Assembly: GCA_963682025.1 (NCBI GenBank)
Contig: OY821520.1
Span: 139,962,042-140,026,041 of the forward strand
Length of the DNA stretch: 64,000 nucleotides
Origin: Cordilura impudica
Taxonomy: Eukaryota; Arthropoda; Insecta; Diptera; Scathophagidae
Direction of reading: 5' to 3'
A model generated the notes under the pieces. That model was not told the origin of the DNA and searched no databases. It saw only the letters and a list, made by a program, of their open reading frames with translations. Made by a program: the position numbers and the translations under genes. Of the stretch, positions 1 to 12,599 are shown in pieces; the first letter of the stretch is position 1, and the number at the start of each line of letters is the position of its first letter.

Positions 1-266
1 CAGATTTTTCTCAAATTTGATTTGTATAGATTTTTCCAAATATGGTCAGTATCGGTCCATTTTTCGACCTAGCCCCCATATCAATATAGCATCCGGTACG
101 AACTTTTTCATATCTGCAGCCAAAAAAATTAATAACAAGCACCTCAAATTTGGTTTATGCTTATTTTCTCTATCCAATTAGTTGGACCGAGGAGATAGGG
201 TCTCTAAACCATGGTATCGGGTATCGTATAGTCGGTCTAGACCGACTATAATTTTCCTACTTGTTT
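1..266 (-). repeat. Dispersed mini-me/DINE-like repeat arm, cut by window edge
   Basis: This is the hairpin-end portion of the main dispersed repeat of the window; the left part lies outside it. It ends in the perfect palindrome TAGTCGGTCTAGACCGACTA (about 229-248) followed by the terminal motif that reads ACAAGTAGG on the other strand. The same block recurs at least ten times here. The (GTCC)n tract of fuller copies and the terminal hairpin resemble dipteran mini-me/DINE-1 (Helentron-like) elements; that class assignment is inference. Confidence 0.85.
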
Positions 267-553
267 TATTTTCTTTTTTTTTAACCACAATCAGTGTTCA
301 ATTGTAAATTTATTCATTCAAACTTAACTTTTTTACATTTTTTTGGGGTAGTATCTTTTAACGTCTATGCATCGTAATGTTAGTGTTTGTCAAATGTCTC
401 ATATACTTTTCATGCTTCGTTTATAACAATTCGAGGACATACTCGTGCTTATATAGAATATAAAACAAAATGTAACACAAAAATGTATAATACAAATATG
501 TGCTATGTAGTAAGAGAATAAATAAAATCGTTTATATTTTATTACGCCGGAAT
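267..553. other. AT-rich spacer, nothing recognised
   Basis: I see no open frame of note, no inverted repeat and no similarity to other parts of the window between the two repeat arms. Confidence 0.5.
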
Positions 554-1395
554 AAAACAACTAAGAAAATTATAGTCGGTCTATACCGACTATACGATAT
601 CCTATACCATTGTTTAGAGACCCTATCTCTTCGGTCCAACTAATTGGATATAGAAAATAAGCATAAACCAAATTTGAGGTGCTTGTTATTAATTTTTTTG
701 TCTGCAGATATGAAAAAGTTCATATCGGATGCTATATTGATATGGGGACTAGGTCGAAAAATGGACAGCTCCTGACCATATTTGGTAAAGTCACTTATAT
801 TTTGAAAAAATATATATAAACCAAATTCGAAAAAAATCTGAGCAATAATTTTTTTTTTTTTTTTTTGATAGATTTAAATGAAAATCGGGAAGTAGCCCTA
901 AATGGGGCCTATGACTAAAAATTGTCCTATAGGGACTGTTTTTGGACTGCTGATTAGTGGATATAATAAACACCTACAAACCCAATTTGACTGAGATCTA
1001 TATGATAATTTGGATCTTATGGCAATTTATATCGATTTCATAGGGGTCATTTGTATGGGGACTAGGTCTGACCACGGACTGAATTTCACCAATTTCAATA
1101 GCGTTTATTGTGTGACTGCTAAAAGTTCATATACCAAATTTTATAAAAATATACTCATATTTGCGACCTGTAGTTTGATTATAAAGTTTACATGGACACA
1201 CACACGGACGGCCATCGCTAAATCGACTCAGAAAGTGATTCTGACTCAGAAAGTGATTCTGACTCAGAAAGTGATTCTGAGTCGATCGGTATAATAAAAG
1301 ATGGGTCTAGGTCCAATATTTTTGGTGGTTACAAACAGCAGCACAAAGTCATTATTCCCAAACCACATAGTGGTATAGGGTATAAAAAACAGGAT
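554..1395 (+). repeat. Dispersed repeat, left arm of composite 1
   Basis: Full-length arm running from the ACAAnTAAGAAAATTATAGTC-type terminus (palindrome with one change, 571-594) to GTGGTATAGGGTATAAA. It carries an 18-bp unit (CTCAGAAAGTGATTCTGA) repeated three times at about 1227-1283, where other arms have one copy. It lacks the long GTCC tract. Together with the inverted arm at 1693-2500 and the 300-bp spacer it forms a composite of about 1.95 kb with long inverted arms. Confidence 0.85.
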
Positions 1396-1692
1396 TAGAA
1401 TACATCGACCAATCGCCTTCTTCATTCTTCGCATGGAACATTCTTGTCGAAAATATGGATAATATTAAAAATGTTAAAAATAACTTAAATTGAGAGGGTT
1501 TGGCTTTAATGTCAAAAATTCTTTTAAGAAGTTGTTAAATTCAGGTTAAGGGACAAGAGTCGGGTCTCAATTGCCAATGAAAATAAGGAAAATGTTTTCT
1601 TTTTATTACAAATTAATTTATTTAGTTGCTTTCTTGTCCAAGACTTAACCAACTCTTTTGAAAGTGAAGTAAGTAACAAGAAGGCTCGTCAA
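1396..1692. repeat. Internal spacer of composite repeat 1
   Basis: This ~300-bp spacer between two inverted arms is not single-copy: it matches, in inverted orientation, the spacer at 23869-24336. Relative to that copy it lacks an internal block of about 165 bp (the block with the CTCTATAG..GACGACATATTT motif), and that same block is present at 3650-3820. The spacer therefore travels with the arms and belongs to the element. Confidence 0.75.
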
Positions 1693-2500
1693 CTATTTAT
1701 ACCCTATACCACTATGTGGTTTGGGTATAATTGCTTTGTGCTGCTGTTTGTAACAACCAAAAATATTTGACCTAGACCCGTCTTTTATTATACCGATCGA
1801 ATCAGAATCACTTTTTGAGTCGATTTAACAATGTCCGTCCGTCCGTCCGTCCGTCCGTCCGTCCGTCCGTCCGTCTGTGTGTCCATGTAAACCTTGTAAT
1901 CAAACTGCAGCTCGCAAACATGAATATATTTTGATGAAATTTTGTATATAAGCTTTCATCGGCCATGGGATGAACACTATTGAAATTGATGAGAATCGGT
2001 CCATGTTTAGACCTAGCCCCCATACAAATGACCCCTATAAAATCGACATAAATTGCCATAACATCCAAATGGTCGTATAGATCTTAGTCAAATTGGGTTT
2101 GTATATGTTTATTACATCCATTAATGAATAGTCCAAAAATTATCCCTATGGGACAACCCTTACTCATAGGCCCCATGTAGAGCTGCTTCCCGGTCTGCAC
2201 TTAAATCTATCAAAAAACGAAAATATTGCACCGATTCTTTTCACTTTTGTTTGTATATATTTTTGCAAAATACAAGAGACTTTACCAAACATGATAAGGA
2301 TCGGTCCAATTTTAGGCCTAGTGCCCATATAATGTAGCATCCGATATGAAATTTTTCATATCTGCAGCCAAAAAATTAATAAAAATTCCACTCAAATTTG
2401 GTTTATCTTATTTTCTATGTCCAGTTAATTTGGCCTAAGAGATATGGTCTCTTAACGCATGGTATAGGGTCTAGACCGACTATAATATTCTTACTTGTTT
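1693..2500 (-). repeat. Dispersed repeat, right arm of composite 1
   Basis: Mirror image of the left arm at 554-1395. It contains the longest GTCC tetranucleotide tract in the window (about eleven units, about 1831-1875) where sister arms have two to four. It ends at the GTCTAGACCGACTATA hairpin remnant and ACAAGTAAGA terminus near 2500; half of the hairpin is deleted. Confidence 0.85.
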
Positions 2501-3645
2501 TTTAATAAATTCATACATTTTCTAATGGAAAATTTAGAATAAAATAATTAAATGCAATTCAATTACAGCTAAATGTGAAATTAACGAATGTAATATTGTT
2601 CAAGGTATAGTTCTTCTACAAGATAATATATCAAATATGCATTGGTCAACTCGGTGTACAAATTTTCTGAAGCATTGCGAATTTTAAAATGGTGTTGTAA
2701 ACAAAATGTTATTGGGCACAATGCACAGAAGGTATTCATCCAAATACAGTGTCTTGTCTGTGGTAAGCTAAAGCTATTCCATGTGAAGTGTAGAATTCTT
2801 CATCACGAGCATGAGATGAGAGTTTGCTTATAACTGATGTATTAATTGATGACGATGTGTTTTCATTGGCTTTTTCGAAACAATTCTGGCATTTACGTAA
2901 AGCCGTATTTGACGGTCTATTTTTGACGTAAGTAAAAGTTGTGCGTACATCTCATTGTTAGTCTTATAAGTCTTCAATTGGAGTGTAACAGCAAGCCCCT
3001 TAGCGATTCTACTGTAGGAGGAATAAACAACAATAAGGGCTCTGATGTATTGTCGGTGGGGGTTGGAAACTACTACGACAGTTGCGGTCGGCAACAGCGA
3101 AACCATGTGACGTGATGTATGCTTCGATGATTGAAATTTTTCAAACGTTTACGAGATAAAGATCTCTCACTAAACTAAAACAGTTGTAAACATTATTTAA
3201 ATAAGTCATAATAGTTTCTTATTTTGGGATTTCCCTTTTTATATAAATTACGTTTGCAAGTATGATTGTGTATTTCTCCATGTGATACAGCGATGGTGTA
3301 TTCCAAACAAAAAATGTTTGCGATTATAAACTGGAATCGACTTATTCATAATTTATTTTATAAAGTAGAATGTACACTATAAAATTGCATATGTAAAATA
3401 AAAAAAAAATTTACGAAAAAAGAGAGAAATAATAAAAGGACGGACATACTTGTATGATTGAGGATACTGTAAGTTCAAAGTTCATTCTATGACAGTTGTC
3501 ATCGATATAGCTGCAATTCTTTTTCTTTTTTAAATTCTACATTTGTCACTTTTTAACCAATACACAAAAAACCATTATTACTTTTAAAGTCTAATAGCTG
3601 GCCTCCTTTTTCTGGGTGTACTCAATTGGGAACAGAGGTGCCAAA
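2501..3645. other. AT-rich region without identified gene
   Basis: No TIRs, transposase motifs or tandem array were recognised. Short open frames near 2642 and 2828-3106 show no family motif. A short stretch near 2600-2690 has a faint hAT-like look, too weak to call. Confidence 0.4.
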
Positions 3646-4128
3646 TGGGTTAAAAGAATTTTTGACATTTTTTAATGATGTTTACCTCTATAGGACGACA
3701 TATTTATAATTATAAACGGTCATACCGGAAACCACAAAAAAAAAATATTACGAAGTATTTAATTAATGAAAATATAAGACAATTAAAGCCAAACCCTCTC
3801 CATTTGAGTCAAAAATAATTCCTATAGGACAATTCTCCATATAAAGTTGCTTCCCGATCTTCATTTAAATCTATCAAAAACCAAAAATATTGCACAGATT
3901 TTTCTCAAATTTGATTTCTATATATTTTTTCACAATACAAGTGACTTTAACAAATATGGTCAGGATCGGTCTATTTTTCGACCTAGTCCCCATATAAATA
4001 TAGAACCCGATATGAACTTTATCATATATGCAGCCAAAGAAATTAATAACAATGCCACTCAAATTTGGTTTATGCTTATTTTCTATATCCAATTAGTTGG
4101 ACTGAAGAGATAGGGTCTCTAGCCCATG

Positions 4129-4136
<8 letters not shown>
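3646..4136 (-). repeat. Partial composite repeat: spacer block plus right arm
   Basis: The stretch 3646-3820 matches the composite spacer at about 24040-24235, and 3820-4136 matches the hairpin half of a right arm; the GTCC-bearing part of the arm is deleted. The arm is interrupted at 4137 by a hAT-type element and resumes at 5788-5832, where the hairpin and terminus are found. Confidence 0.8.
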
Positions 4137-5787
<1,651 letters not shown>

Positions 5788-5795
<8 letters not shown>

Positions 5796-5832
5796 TATCA
5801 TACAGTCGGTCTAGACCGATTATAATTTTCTT
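5788..5832 (-). repeat. Hairpin end of the arm split by the hAT element
   Basis: Continuation of the arm at 3820-4136: GTATAGGATATCATACAGTCGG.. then the hairpin and AATTTTCTTGT terminus. Confidence 0.8.
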
Positions 5833-5835
5833 GTT

Positions 5836-6388
5836 TTTTTACTTTGTGCTGATGTTTGTAACTACCAAAAATATTTGGCCTAGACCCATCTTTTATTATA
5901 CCGATCGACTCGGAATCATTTTCTAACTCGATTTAGCTTTGTCCGTCCGTCCGTCAGTCTGTGCGTCCATGTGAACCTTATAGTCAAACTACAGCCTGCA
6001 AATATGAATAAATATTATATAAGCTCTATCGGCCTTAGGATATACCCTATTGAAATTGGAGAAAATCGGTTCAGGTTCAGACCTAGTCCCCATACAAATG
6101 ACTGTGAGATCGACTTAAATTGCCATAATATCCAAATTATCATATAGGTCTCGGTCAAATTGGGTTTGTGTATGTTTATTGCGTCCTATAGGACAATTCT
6201 TAGTCATAGACCCCATATGAAGACCTTACTACATATGATCAGGACCGGTCCAGTTTTTGACCTGGTCCCCATATAAATATAGCACCTGCTATAAATTTTT
6301 TCATATCCGGAGGCAAAAAAAAATTATAACAATTCCACTCAAGTTTGGTTTATGCTTATTTTCTATATCGAATAAGCTGGACCTATTT
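5836..6388 (-). repeat. Dispersed repeat arm, hairpin end lost
   Basis: Separate arm beginning within ACTTTGTGCTGATGTTTGTAAC, with a short GTCC tract at about 5940-5953. It ends inside the conserved TTTTCTATATCGAATAAGCTGGACC stretch and lacks the hairpin terminus. It lies directly against the terminus of the preceding arm. Confidence 0.8.
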
Positions 6389-6389
6389 G

Positions 6390-6805
6390 CTTTTTTAATA
6401 TCAGAGCATTTTCAGCGAAGAATCATTTGAAATTTTTTTGAATTATAGTATGATTTCTAAGGTCTCAAAATATCTTTATAGAGATTAAACTTTGGCTATT
6501 ATAACATCGGCTGCGACAAGTAATGAATATCATTGGTGTCCAATGAAGTACTTATAGAACTTGGAGGATTTCTACCTTAGTAAGAAAAATATAATGAAAT
6601 TTTTCAGACAGTAATTATTTCGATAGAAGACACGATCATTGTATTTTATAAAACTAGCCAAAAAGAGAAGTAATTAACTTAAAATGTAATTGGTATTCGA
6701 AGTTTCAGTATCGGCATCAGCGATTATTGTAATATTGAGTTTAAGACACAGGTGGAGGGTATAAAAGATTCGGTAAAGCCAAATTTAACACTTTTATTTA
6801 AGTAC
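6390..6805. repeat. Second dispersed repeat family, diverged copy
   Basis: The stretch 6400-6640 aligns with 25060-25300 (shared order: ATCATTT.., ATGACTTCTA/ATGATTTCTA, CAAACTTTGG-TATTATAA, GGTGT-C-ATGAAGTACTTA, AATGAAATTTTTCA). It is followed at about 6745 by ACACAGGTGGAGGGTATAAA and AGATTCGG, also seen at 44160-44195. This family ends like the main repeat (hairpin GATTCGG..CCGAATC beside ACAAGTAAGA, intact at 25300-25325). Confidence 0.6.
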
Positions 6806-7756
6806 CATGCGATTTTATTTTCATTGTGCACTAACTGAAAGAAAAACATTTTAATAAAATAACTACCATTATTAGTCCATGAGTTGGTTAGTTGGAAATG
6901 AAGAGTTAAATTATATGAAAGCTAAAAAATACAAACGTCGCACAGTGGGGCCTTTTAATTTCTTTTTTTTTTTTTTTTTGTTGCAAAAATCATTACTTTT
7001 AAATTAATTAAGATATTTTAAAAATTAGAAATGATTTTGAAAATCGATTTCTTTATCTTTAAAATGAGGGGGGGCTTCAACAGATCTTATCAAAGTTCAA
7101 TATTATTTTGGTGCTAATATTACATGGTGCATCTATAAAGATAATGTGCTGAATACTGTAACTTAAAGTGTGACGAACCCTACTTAAATTTGTTGTAATC
7201 TGCCCATGTTTGGACCTAGTCCCTACACAAAATTTCCTTCAGAATTGGTTTTAATGCCACTGAGTGTAGCAAATGTTATTCTATTGCGATAAAATTTGAA
7301 TCATAAGGGTTTATTAGGCAAGCGACGAAATCTGTGAAAAAACTTTGAAATCGGTCCACGTTTGAAAAACGTCCCCATACAAATTTTGTTTAAAATTTGC
7401 TTAAAATCCCACAAAGGATGCAAAAAACACTGTAGAATTTTGATGAAATCGGACCACTTTTGGACCTATTTTCGTGCTTTTTTTTTTATAAAGAAAAAAG
7501 GTTTAAAAATTCCAAATTTCACAATGAAATTTTATTAATTAACCACACAAAAAACACATAATTTCACAATACATATTGTTTAAACCCGAAAGTCTAGAAA
7601 AAAAAATACCACTCTAATACAAAATGCTAAACTAATACTAAATTTTTTATTAATATTACAGATACACATTTTCGAAATATTTTTAATATTAATAAATTAA
7701 TGCTATAGATATTAAGTTATTTAGTACAGGTAGCGCTAGCGAATTTTTGTTGTTTT
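6806..7756. other. AT-rich region with degenerate repeat traces
   Basis: The interval 7195-7470 contains motifs such as GGACCTAGTCCC, TTTGATGAAATCGG and CCCCATACAAA, also found in the main repeat arms but too diverged to align; probably an old relative. The rest shows no gene or TIR. Confidence 0.4.
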
Positions 7757-10460
7757 AAATTTTTTTTTTTTTTTTTTTATTTATTTATTTATTGGAACTG
7801 CTCCATACACAAGACTAAAAGTCTTATTTTGCAGTATGGAACTGATTGTATTTAAAATTATAAAATCGTTAATAAATTAATAACTAATTACAAATTTTCT
7901 TTATATAAAATGCAAAGAACAATAAGATTAAAATTAAAGAATAAAGTTGAAATATTTGAAATTTAATTTAATCAAATGTATTATAATATCAAATAATATT
8001 TAATGTTTTAAATTGTTATGCTGAAAACAGTTTAAAAATATTTTCTTTAAATTTTCGTGCGTTACTGAAAAGTTGAGAGCTATGGGGTATAGAATTCCAG
8101 AGAGATACTGCGAATATGTAGAAATGCCACTCCGATATTAAACTTTTATATCTAATTGATCTAATTCTTTTTCCCCTGCTTATATCTGAAATATAAAGTT
8201 TGTCGTACAGATGTTCCGGTTTGTGTGTATACACTATTTTATGTAAAAAAACTAAAACTCTTATATTTAAAAGATTATCTAAAGAAACGCCATATAGCTG
8301 AGATGAAAACAAAGATACACTAGAACGTCTATTAAGTCCATACACATATCTGATTATGTTGTTAAATGCAACGTTCAGTTTCCTTTTACTAATTGTATCA
8401 CATTTCGCAAATAGCTCACAACCATACAGTAAAACAGGCATCAGATAAGTTTTGGCAAGTAGGATTCTTATTTTCATAGGTGTACAATGCTGGGTTTGCC
8501 ACAGAGTTCTAGTCATAGAGAAAGTACCACCTCAGGCATAGTTAATATGGTTCGACCACGTAAGAGTGTCATTAAAAAAAATACCTAGATTCTTAGCAGA
8601 TTTAACGATTTCAATTTTCTGATTATTTATAATTATATTAGGTGTAATATTTAGTTTGGAAAGTCGCTTTGAGTTACAATGCATTTTGATTTTTTCGGAT
8701 TTATCTCTAATCCATTTGCCGTTGCCCATGTATAAATACGATGGAGTTGCTGATTAATAGAGATAATACACTGGTCGATTAGGGCATTACTACAGCTGGT
8801 ATAAAGCTGAACGTCATCCGCATACATTTTTACATTACAATTTGTTAAAATGCCTGGGAGGTCATTTGAGTACAATGAGAATAATAGTGGCCCAACAATG
8901 GACCCCTGAGGTACGCCCCTTGCTACAGGCAGTGTCATTGAATTTTGGATTCTAGTTTCAACATACTGATACCTGCCACGTAAGTATGTTGACAATAACT
9001 GAGTAGCGGTCGAAGAAAAATTAAAAAAGTTTTTAAGTTTGTAACAAAGAATGTTATGATCCACGGTATCAAACGCTTTTGAATGATCTAAAAGTATTAA
9101 AAATGTAGTCTTGCCATCATCAAGTTTCTCCCTAATCTCCTCTGTAACATCAACTAAGGCTGTTAGGCAGCTGTGTTTCCTCCTGAACCCAGATTGACGA
9201 TCTGTTAGCAAGTTATTGTCATCCAAGAAACTAGTCATTTGTTTGTGCATAATACGCTCGAATACTTTAGAGAGAAATGGAAGAATAGCTATTGGTCTAT
9301 AATCGGAACCAGCTTTGGGTATAGGAATGATTTTAGCTATTTTCCAATTCGATGGGAAGTGGCTTGTAGTTAATATTTTGTTAAAGAAAAAAGTTATAAT
9401 TGGAAGTAGCTGAGGTAAAAGAATCTTGAGAAACTTAGGATTAATCCCGTCCACTCCTATAGAGTTCGATTTTATAGACAATAAACAAGATAAAACGTCG
9501 CATTGGTCTACTGCAGCAAAAGAAAAAAAAGATTCAGCATCGTTATTCGAGTGACTATTGATATAGTAATCTTCATCTGCTTGAACCATAGGAACACTTA
9601 AAAACTTTGTATTAATTGTATCTGCATCAACCGAACATGGTTCTCGATGCGTAGATTTACCGATACCAACTTCGCGTATCGTTTGCCATGTTCTTTTGGA
9701 GCCAATGGCAGAAGAAAATTTTTCAGCATAAAAATTGGATTTGGCCTTTTTAATCATTTTATTTGTGTTTCTCTTAGCAGTCAGATAATCATCATGTAAT
9801 GTTGTTGTTTTAAATCTTTTCCAACGTGCATAGACAAAATCTCTTTGATTGATACAATCTTTAATTTCAGAAGAAAACCAGGGTTTTTGTTTATTACTAA
9901 TAATCTTCGATTTTATTGGTACAGTTAGATCGAACAGATAATTTATGTTTTGCTCCAGAAAAGAGAGTTGGTCATCCACAGAATTTAAACAATACAAAGC
10001 ATTCCAATCAATATTAAAAAATTCTTCCTCAAGGAGTCTAAAATTGATGTTTTTAAAGTCTCGAAAAGTAATCCTCTCAACTTGTATAACAAGTTGGAAA
10101 TTGTAAGTCATGAAAATAAGATCATGCTTGGAAAAACATGATGCAGACAGTTGATCGTAGAGTAGTATATTAATTTCATTACTCACAAGAAACAAATCCA
10201 AAAGCGTATTAATAGTTGCAGTAAAGTGTGTAGGATGTAAGATATTAGGTGATATTAAACCAATCGAGGCACATTCATCAGAGAAACTACAATCTACCAG
10301 AAGGTTTGAATTAAAATCTCCTGCTATGATAACATCATCGTACAAAGCTGTTTGCGTTTCCAAAGTTCGAAAAAATCGCCTGGTACAAAGATTCTTATTA
10401 CAAGTGCAATTTTTTATTATGTTAACTTCATTTTTGCTAAATACGTACATTCTAAATTTT
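7757..10460 (-). mobile_element. CR1/L2-group non-LTR retrotransposon, 5'-truncated
   Basis: The element reads on the minus strand from 10460 to 7757. The 3' end carries a short-repeat tail (AATAAATAAATA then A-run, 7757-7794 on the complement). The 5' end is truncated inside the endonuclease and abuts a dispersed-repeat arm at 10461. The same family occurs at 46890-51358 and 63450-64000, so it has been active more than once. No RNase H is seen. The clade (CR1/L2/Daphne-like) is judged from RT motifs and the microsatellite-type tail. Confidence 0.9.
8016..10460 (-). pseudogene. LINE ORF2: endonuclease C-terminus, reverse transcriptase
   Basis: Domains in order: AP-like endonuclease C-terminal part (VIIAGDFNSNLL; SKHDLIF at its end), a linker with PWFSSEIK, then RT with KIIPIPK, YRPIAILPFLSKVFE, SGFRRKHS, LLDHSKAFDTVDH, ARGVPQGSIVGPLLFSLY and the catalytic YADDVQLY. 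The C-terminal region has LLYGCELF and FNNIIRYVYG. The first ~20 residues of the longest frame (from 10519) come from the neighbouring repeat, not the element. Lesions: a frameshift near 8660 after KKSKCIVTQS, and an in-frame TGA at about 8532. Inactive as it stands; the RT active site is intact. Confidence 0.9.
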
Positions 10461-11217
10461 TGGTATAATGACTTTGTGCTGCTGTTTTTAACAACCAAAA
10501 ATATTTGACCTACACCCATCTTTAATTAAACCGATCGAATCAGAATCACTATCTGATTCGATTTAACGATGTCCGTCTGTGTGTCCATGTAAAGCTTTTA
10601 ATAAAACTGCAGGTAGTAAATATGCATATGTTTTGATGAAATTTGGTATTTAATCTTTTATCGACCATGGGATGAATGCTATTGAAATTGGTGAGAATCG
10701 GTCCATGTTCAGACCTAGCCCCCATACAAATAACCCCTATGAAATCAACATATATTGCCATAAGATCCAAATTATCAAACAAATCTTAGTCAAATTGGGT
10801 TTGTATGTATATATTACATCCATTAATCAGTAGTCCGAAAATGATCCCTATTGGACAACTCTTAGTCATAGGCCCCATATAGAGCTGCTTCCCGATCTTA
10901 AGTTAAATCTGTCAAAAACAAAAATATTGCACTGATTCCTCTCAAATTTTGTTTGTATATATTTTTCCAAAATACAAGAGACTTTACCAAACATGGTCAG
11001 GATCGGTCCATTTTTGGGCCTAGTCCCCATATAGAATAACATTCGATATGAACTTTTTCATATCTACAGCCGAAAAAATTAATAAAAATCCCACTCAAAT
11101 TTGGTTTATGCTTATTTTCTATATCCAGTTAGTTGGGCCTGAGGGATAGGGTCTCTAAACGCATGGTATAGGGTATCGTATAGTCGGTCTATACCGACTA
11201 TAATTTTCTTACTTGTT
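10461..11217 (-). repeat. Dispersed repeat arm abutting the LINE
   Basis: Arm starting at GGTATAATGACTTTGTGCTG and running to the hairpin (one change) and ACAAGTAAGA terminus at about 11217. The outer GGTATAGGGTATAAA end is missing at the LINE junction. A matching piece is not present on the far side of the LINE, so deletion accompanied or followed the LINE insertion. Confidence 0.85.
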
Positions 11218-11339
11218 TATATCTATATTTGAGAGCCCGAATAAAGAGACTGCGTGTTAAAAAACAAAATAATCTTTGTTTATTTATAGTAATAAAATAT
11301 ATTTTTGATAAAATAAGCGATTTAATATATATATATATT

Positions 11340-12572
11340 AGGGCGGGTTGATTTAAAAGTCGCCCAAGTGACAAGGAAAATCGTATTCTAGGGATCAAAA
11401 TAAGAAACTTTGGCCGAGGAGCCATACCTCTAAAACGAATTCTGATGTCCCGACTTTTGACCTATCTGTCTCTCTGTCTCACTATGACCCATTTAGTGTG
11501 CCCCAATCGAGTCCAAATGTATGATCGACCCCCATTAACTTTGGAGGGCCGACCCACCCATGCCAGTGGCACACCCCCTGGAACCCCCTGGGGGGTTCCC
11601 CATACAAACATTTCAATAAATCACCATATTTGTTTAGAATTGGGCTGACTATGTTTGATTTAATATTAAAATTAACACTCATACGTATACGTATCCTGTA
11701 CTCTGCTAATAAATGGGCAATTTCATAAAAATGTCAACTTTTATGAAAATAAATATTTTTTCATTCATATGAAGTAAGTTTAAAAATATATTAAAATACG
11801 TTGCAAGTTACATAATGTAATTCCTTACAAGCATCCTAAATAATAAAATAAATATAAAATTTATTTGTTTACTTAATTTTCTTTTAATACATGTTTAAGA
11901 AACTTTAGTCATTCCGTCACAGTCATTCCGTCACGTCAAATGACAGTTAATAAATTCGGTACTATTACAGGCCAGTTGCTCTAAATTATAATTTTATATT
12001 GCTTATATATCATATGTAAAATATGCATTAGTTTAACATCTGACTTGCTTCTTAATTTACAAAAGTTCCCAGGTTTTAATACCAGAACATAGTCATGGTA
12101 GCAAAAACGTCATTCCGTCACACAATGAAAAATTATTCACAAATAAAAGAATAAAATAATGTAAAAATTGTTTCTGAGTTTTTTTTAATCTGTTAATCAT
12201 TAGCAATCATTTTCAAACTGAAGAATGAATTTTCAATTCAAAATAGCTTTGTAGGATAGCCTTAACTTCAATTCTACAGCTCAAAATGTCATTCCGTCAC
12301 ATATGGAATTGCCCAAATAATAATATTACGCCTTCACTATGTTATGTTATTCAAAAAGATCGATCGGATGAGGGTAAATAATTTTTAGATCACTCCCTGA
12401 CTATGCGTAACTATGCAGACAGACAGACAGACAGAGAGGTCAAAAGTCGGGACATCAGGATTCGTTTTAGAGGTATGGTTCCTTGGGAAAAGTTTCTTAT
12501 TTTGATCCATAACATATAATTTTCCTTGTCACATGAGCAATTTTTTTGCCTCCCTACAAATCGACCCGCCCT
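11340..12572. mobile_element. TIR element with AGGGCGGGT ends, in a (TA)n tract
   Basis: The ends AGGGCGGGTTGATTT and AAATCGACCCGCCCT are followed inward by ~140 bp inverted arms: the segment with ATACCTCTAAAACGAATTC and ATGTCCCGACTTTTGACC at 11425-11465 reappears inverted at 12438-12480. Both ends sit directly in (TA)n runs (11323-11339, 12573-12599). No transposase is seen. A second element (11714-12315) is nested inside. Termini match those of the element at 12600-13956, so the two are family members. Confidence 0.8.
11714..12315. mobile_element. Nested non-autonomous element with GTCATTCCGTCAC repeats
   Basis: The ends TGGGCAATTTCAT (11714-11726) and ATGGAATTGCCCA (12303-12315) are inverted with one mismatch. 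Inside, the 13-mer GTCATTCCGTCAC occurs four times in the same orientation: 11908-11920, 11922-11934, 12109-12121 and 12288-12300. No coding frame. The target duplication is unclear. Superfamily unknown. Confidence 0.6.
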
Positions 12573-12599
12573 ATATATATATATATATATATATATATT
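12573..12599. repeat. (TA)n microsatellite between two TIR elements
   Basis: Uninterrupted AT dinucleotide run separating the right end of one AGGGYGGGT element from the left end of the next. Confidence 0.9.

Noticed and set aside
1227..1283. Three 18-bp repeats looking like a mini CRISPR
   Set aside because: No spacers, no cas genes, eukaryotic TE context; it is a tandem repeat in a repeat arm.
3874..4113. Open frames on both strands in the repeat arm before the hAT insertion
   Set aside because: They are passages through non-coding repeat; similar frames in other arms (24698-25042, 39754-39993, 58091-58388) shift and stop irregularly.
10326..10508. Short frame at the LINE/repeat junction, and the first ~20 codons of the long frame beginning at 10519
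   Set aside because: They read repeat-arm DNA or the wrong strand of the LINE; not element protein.
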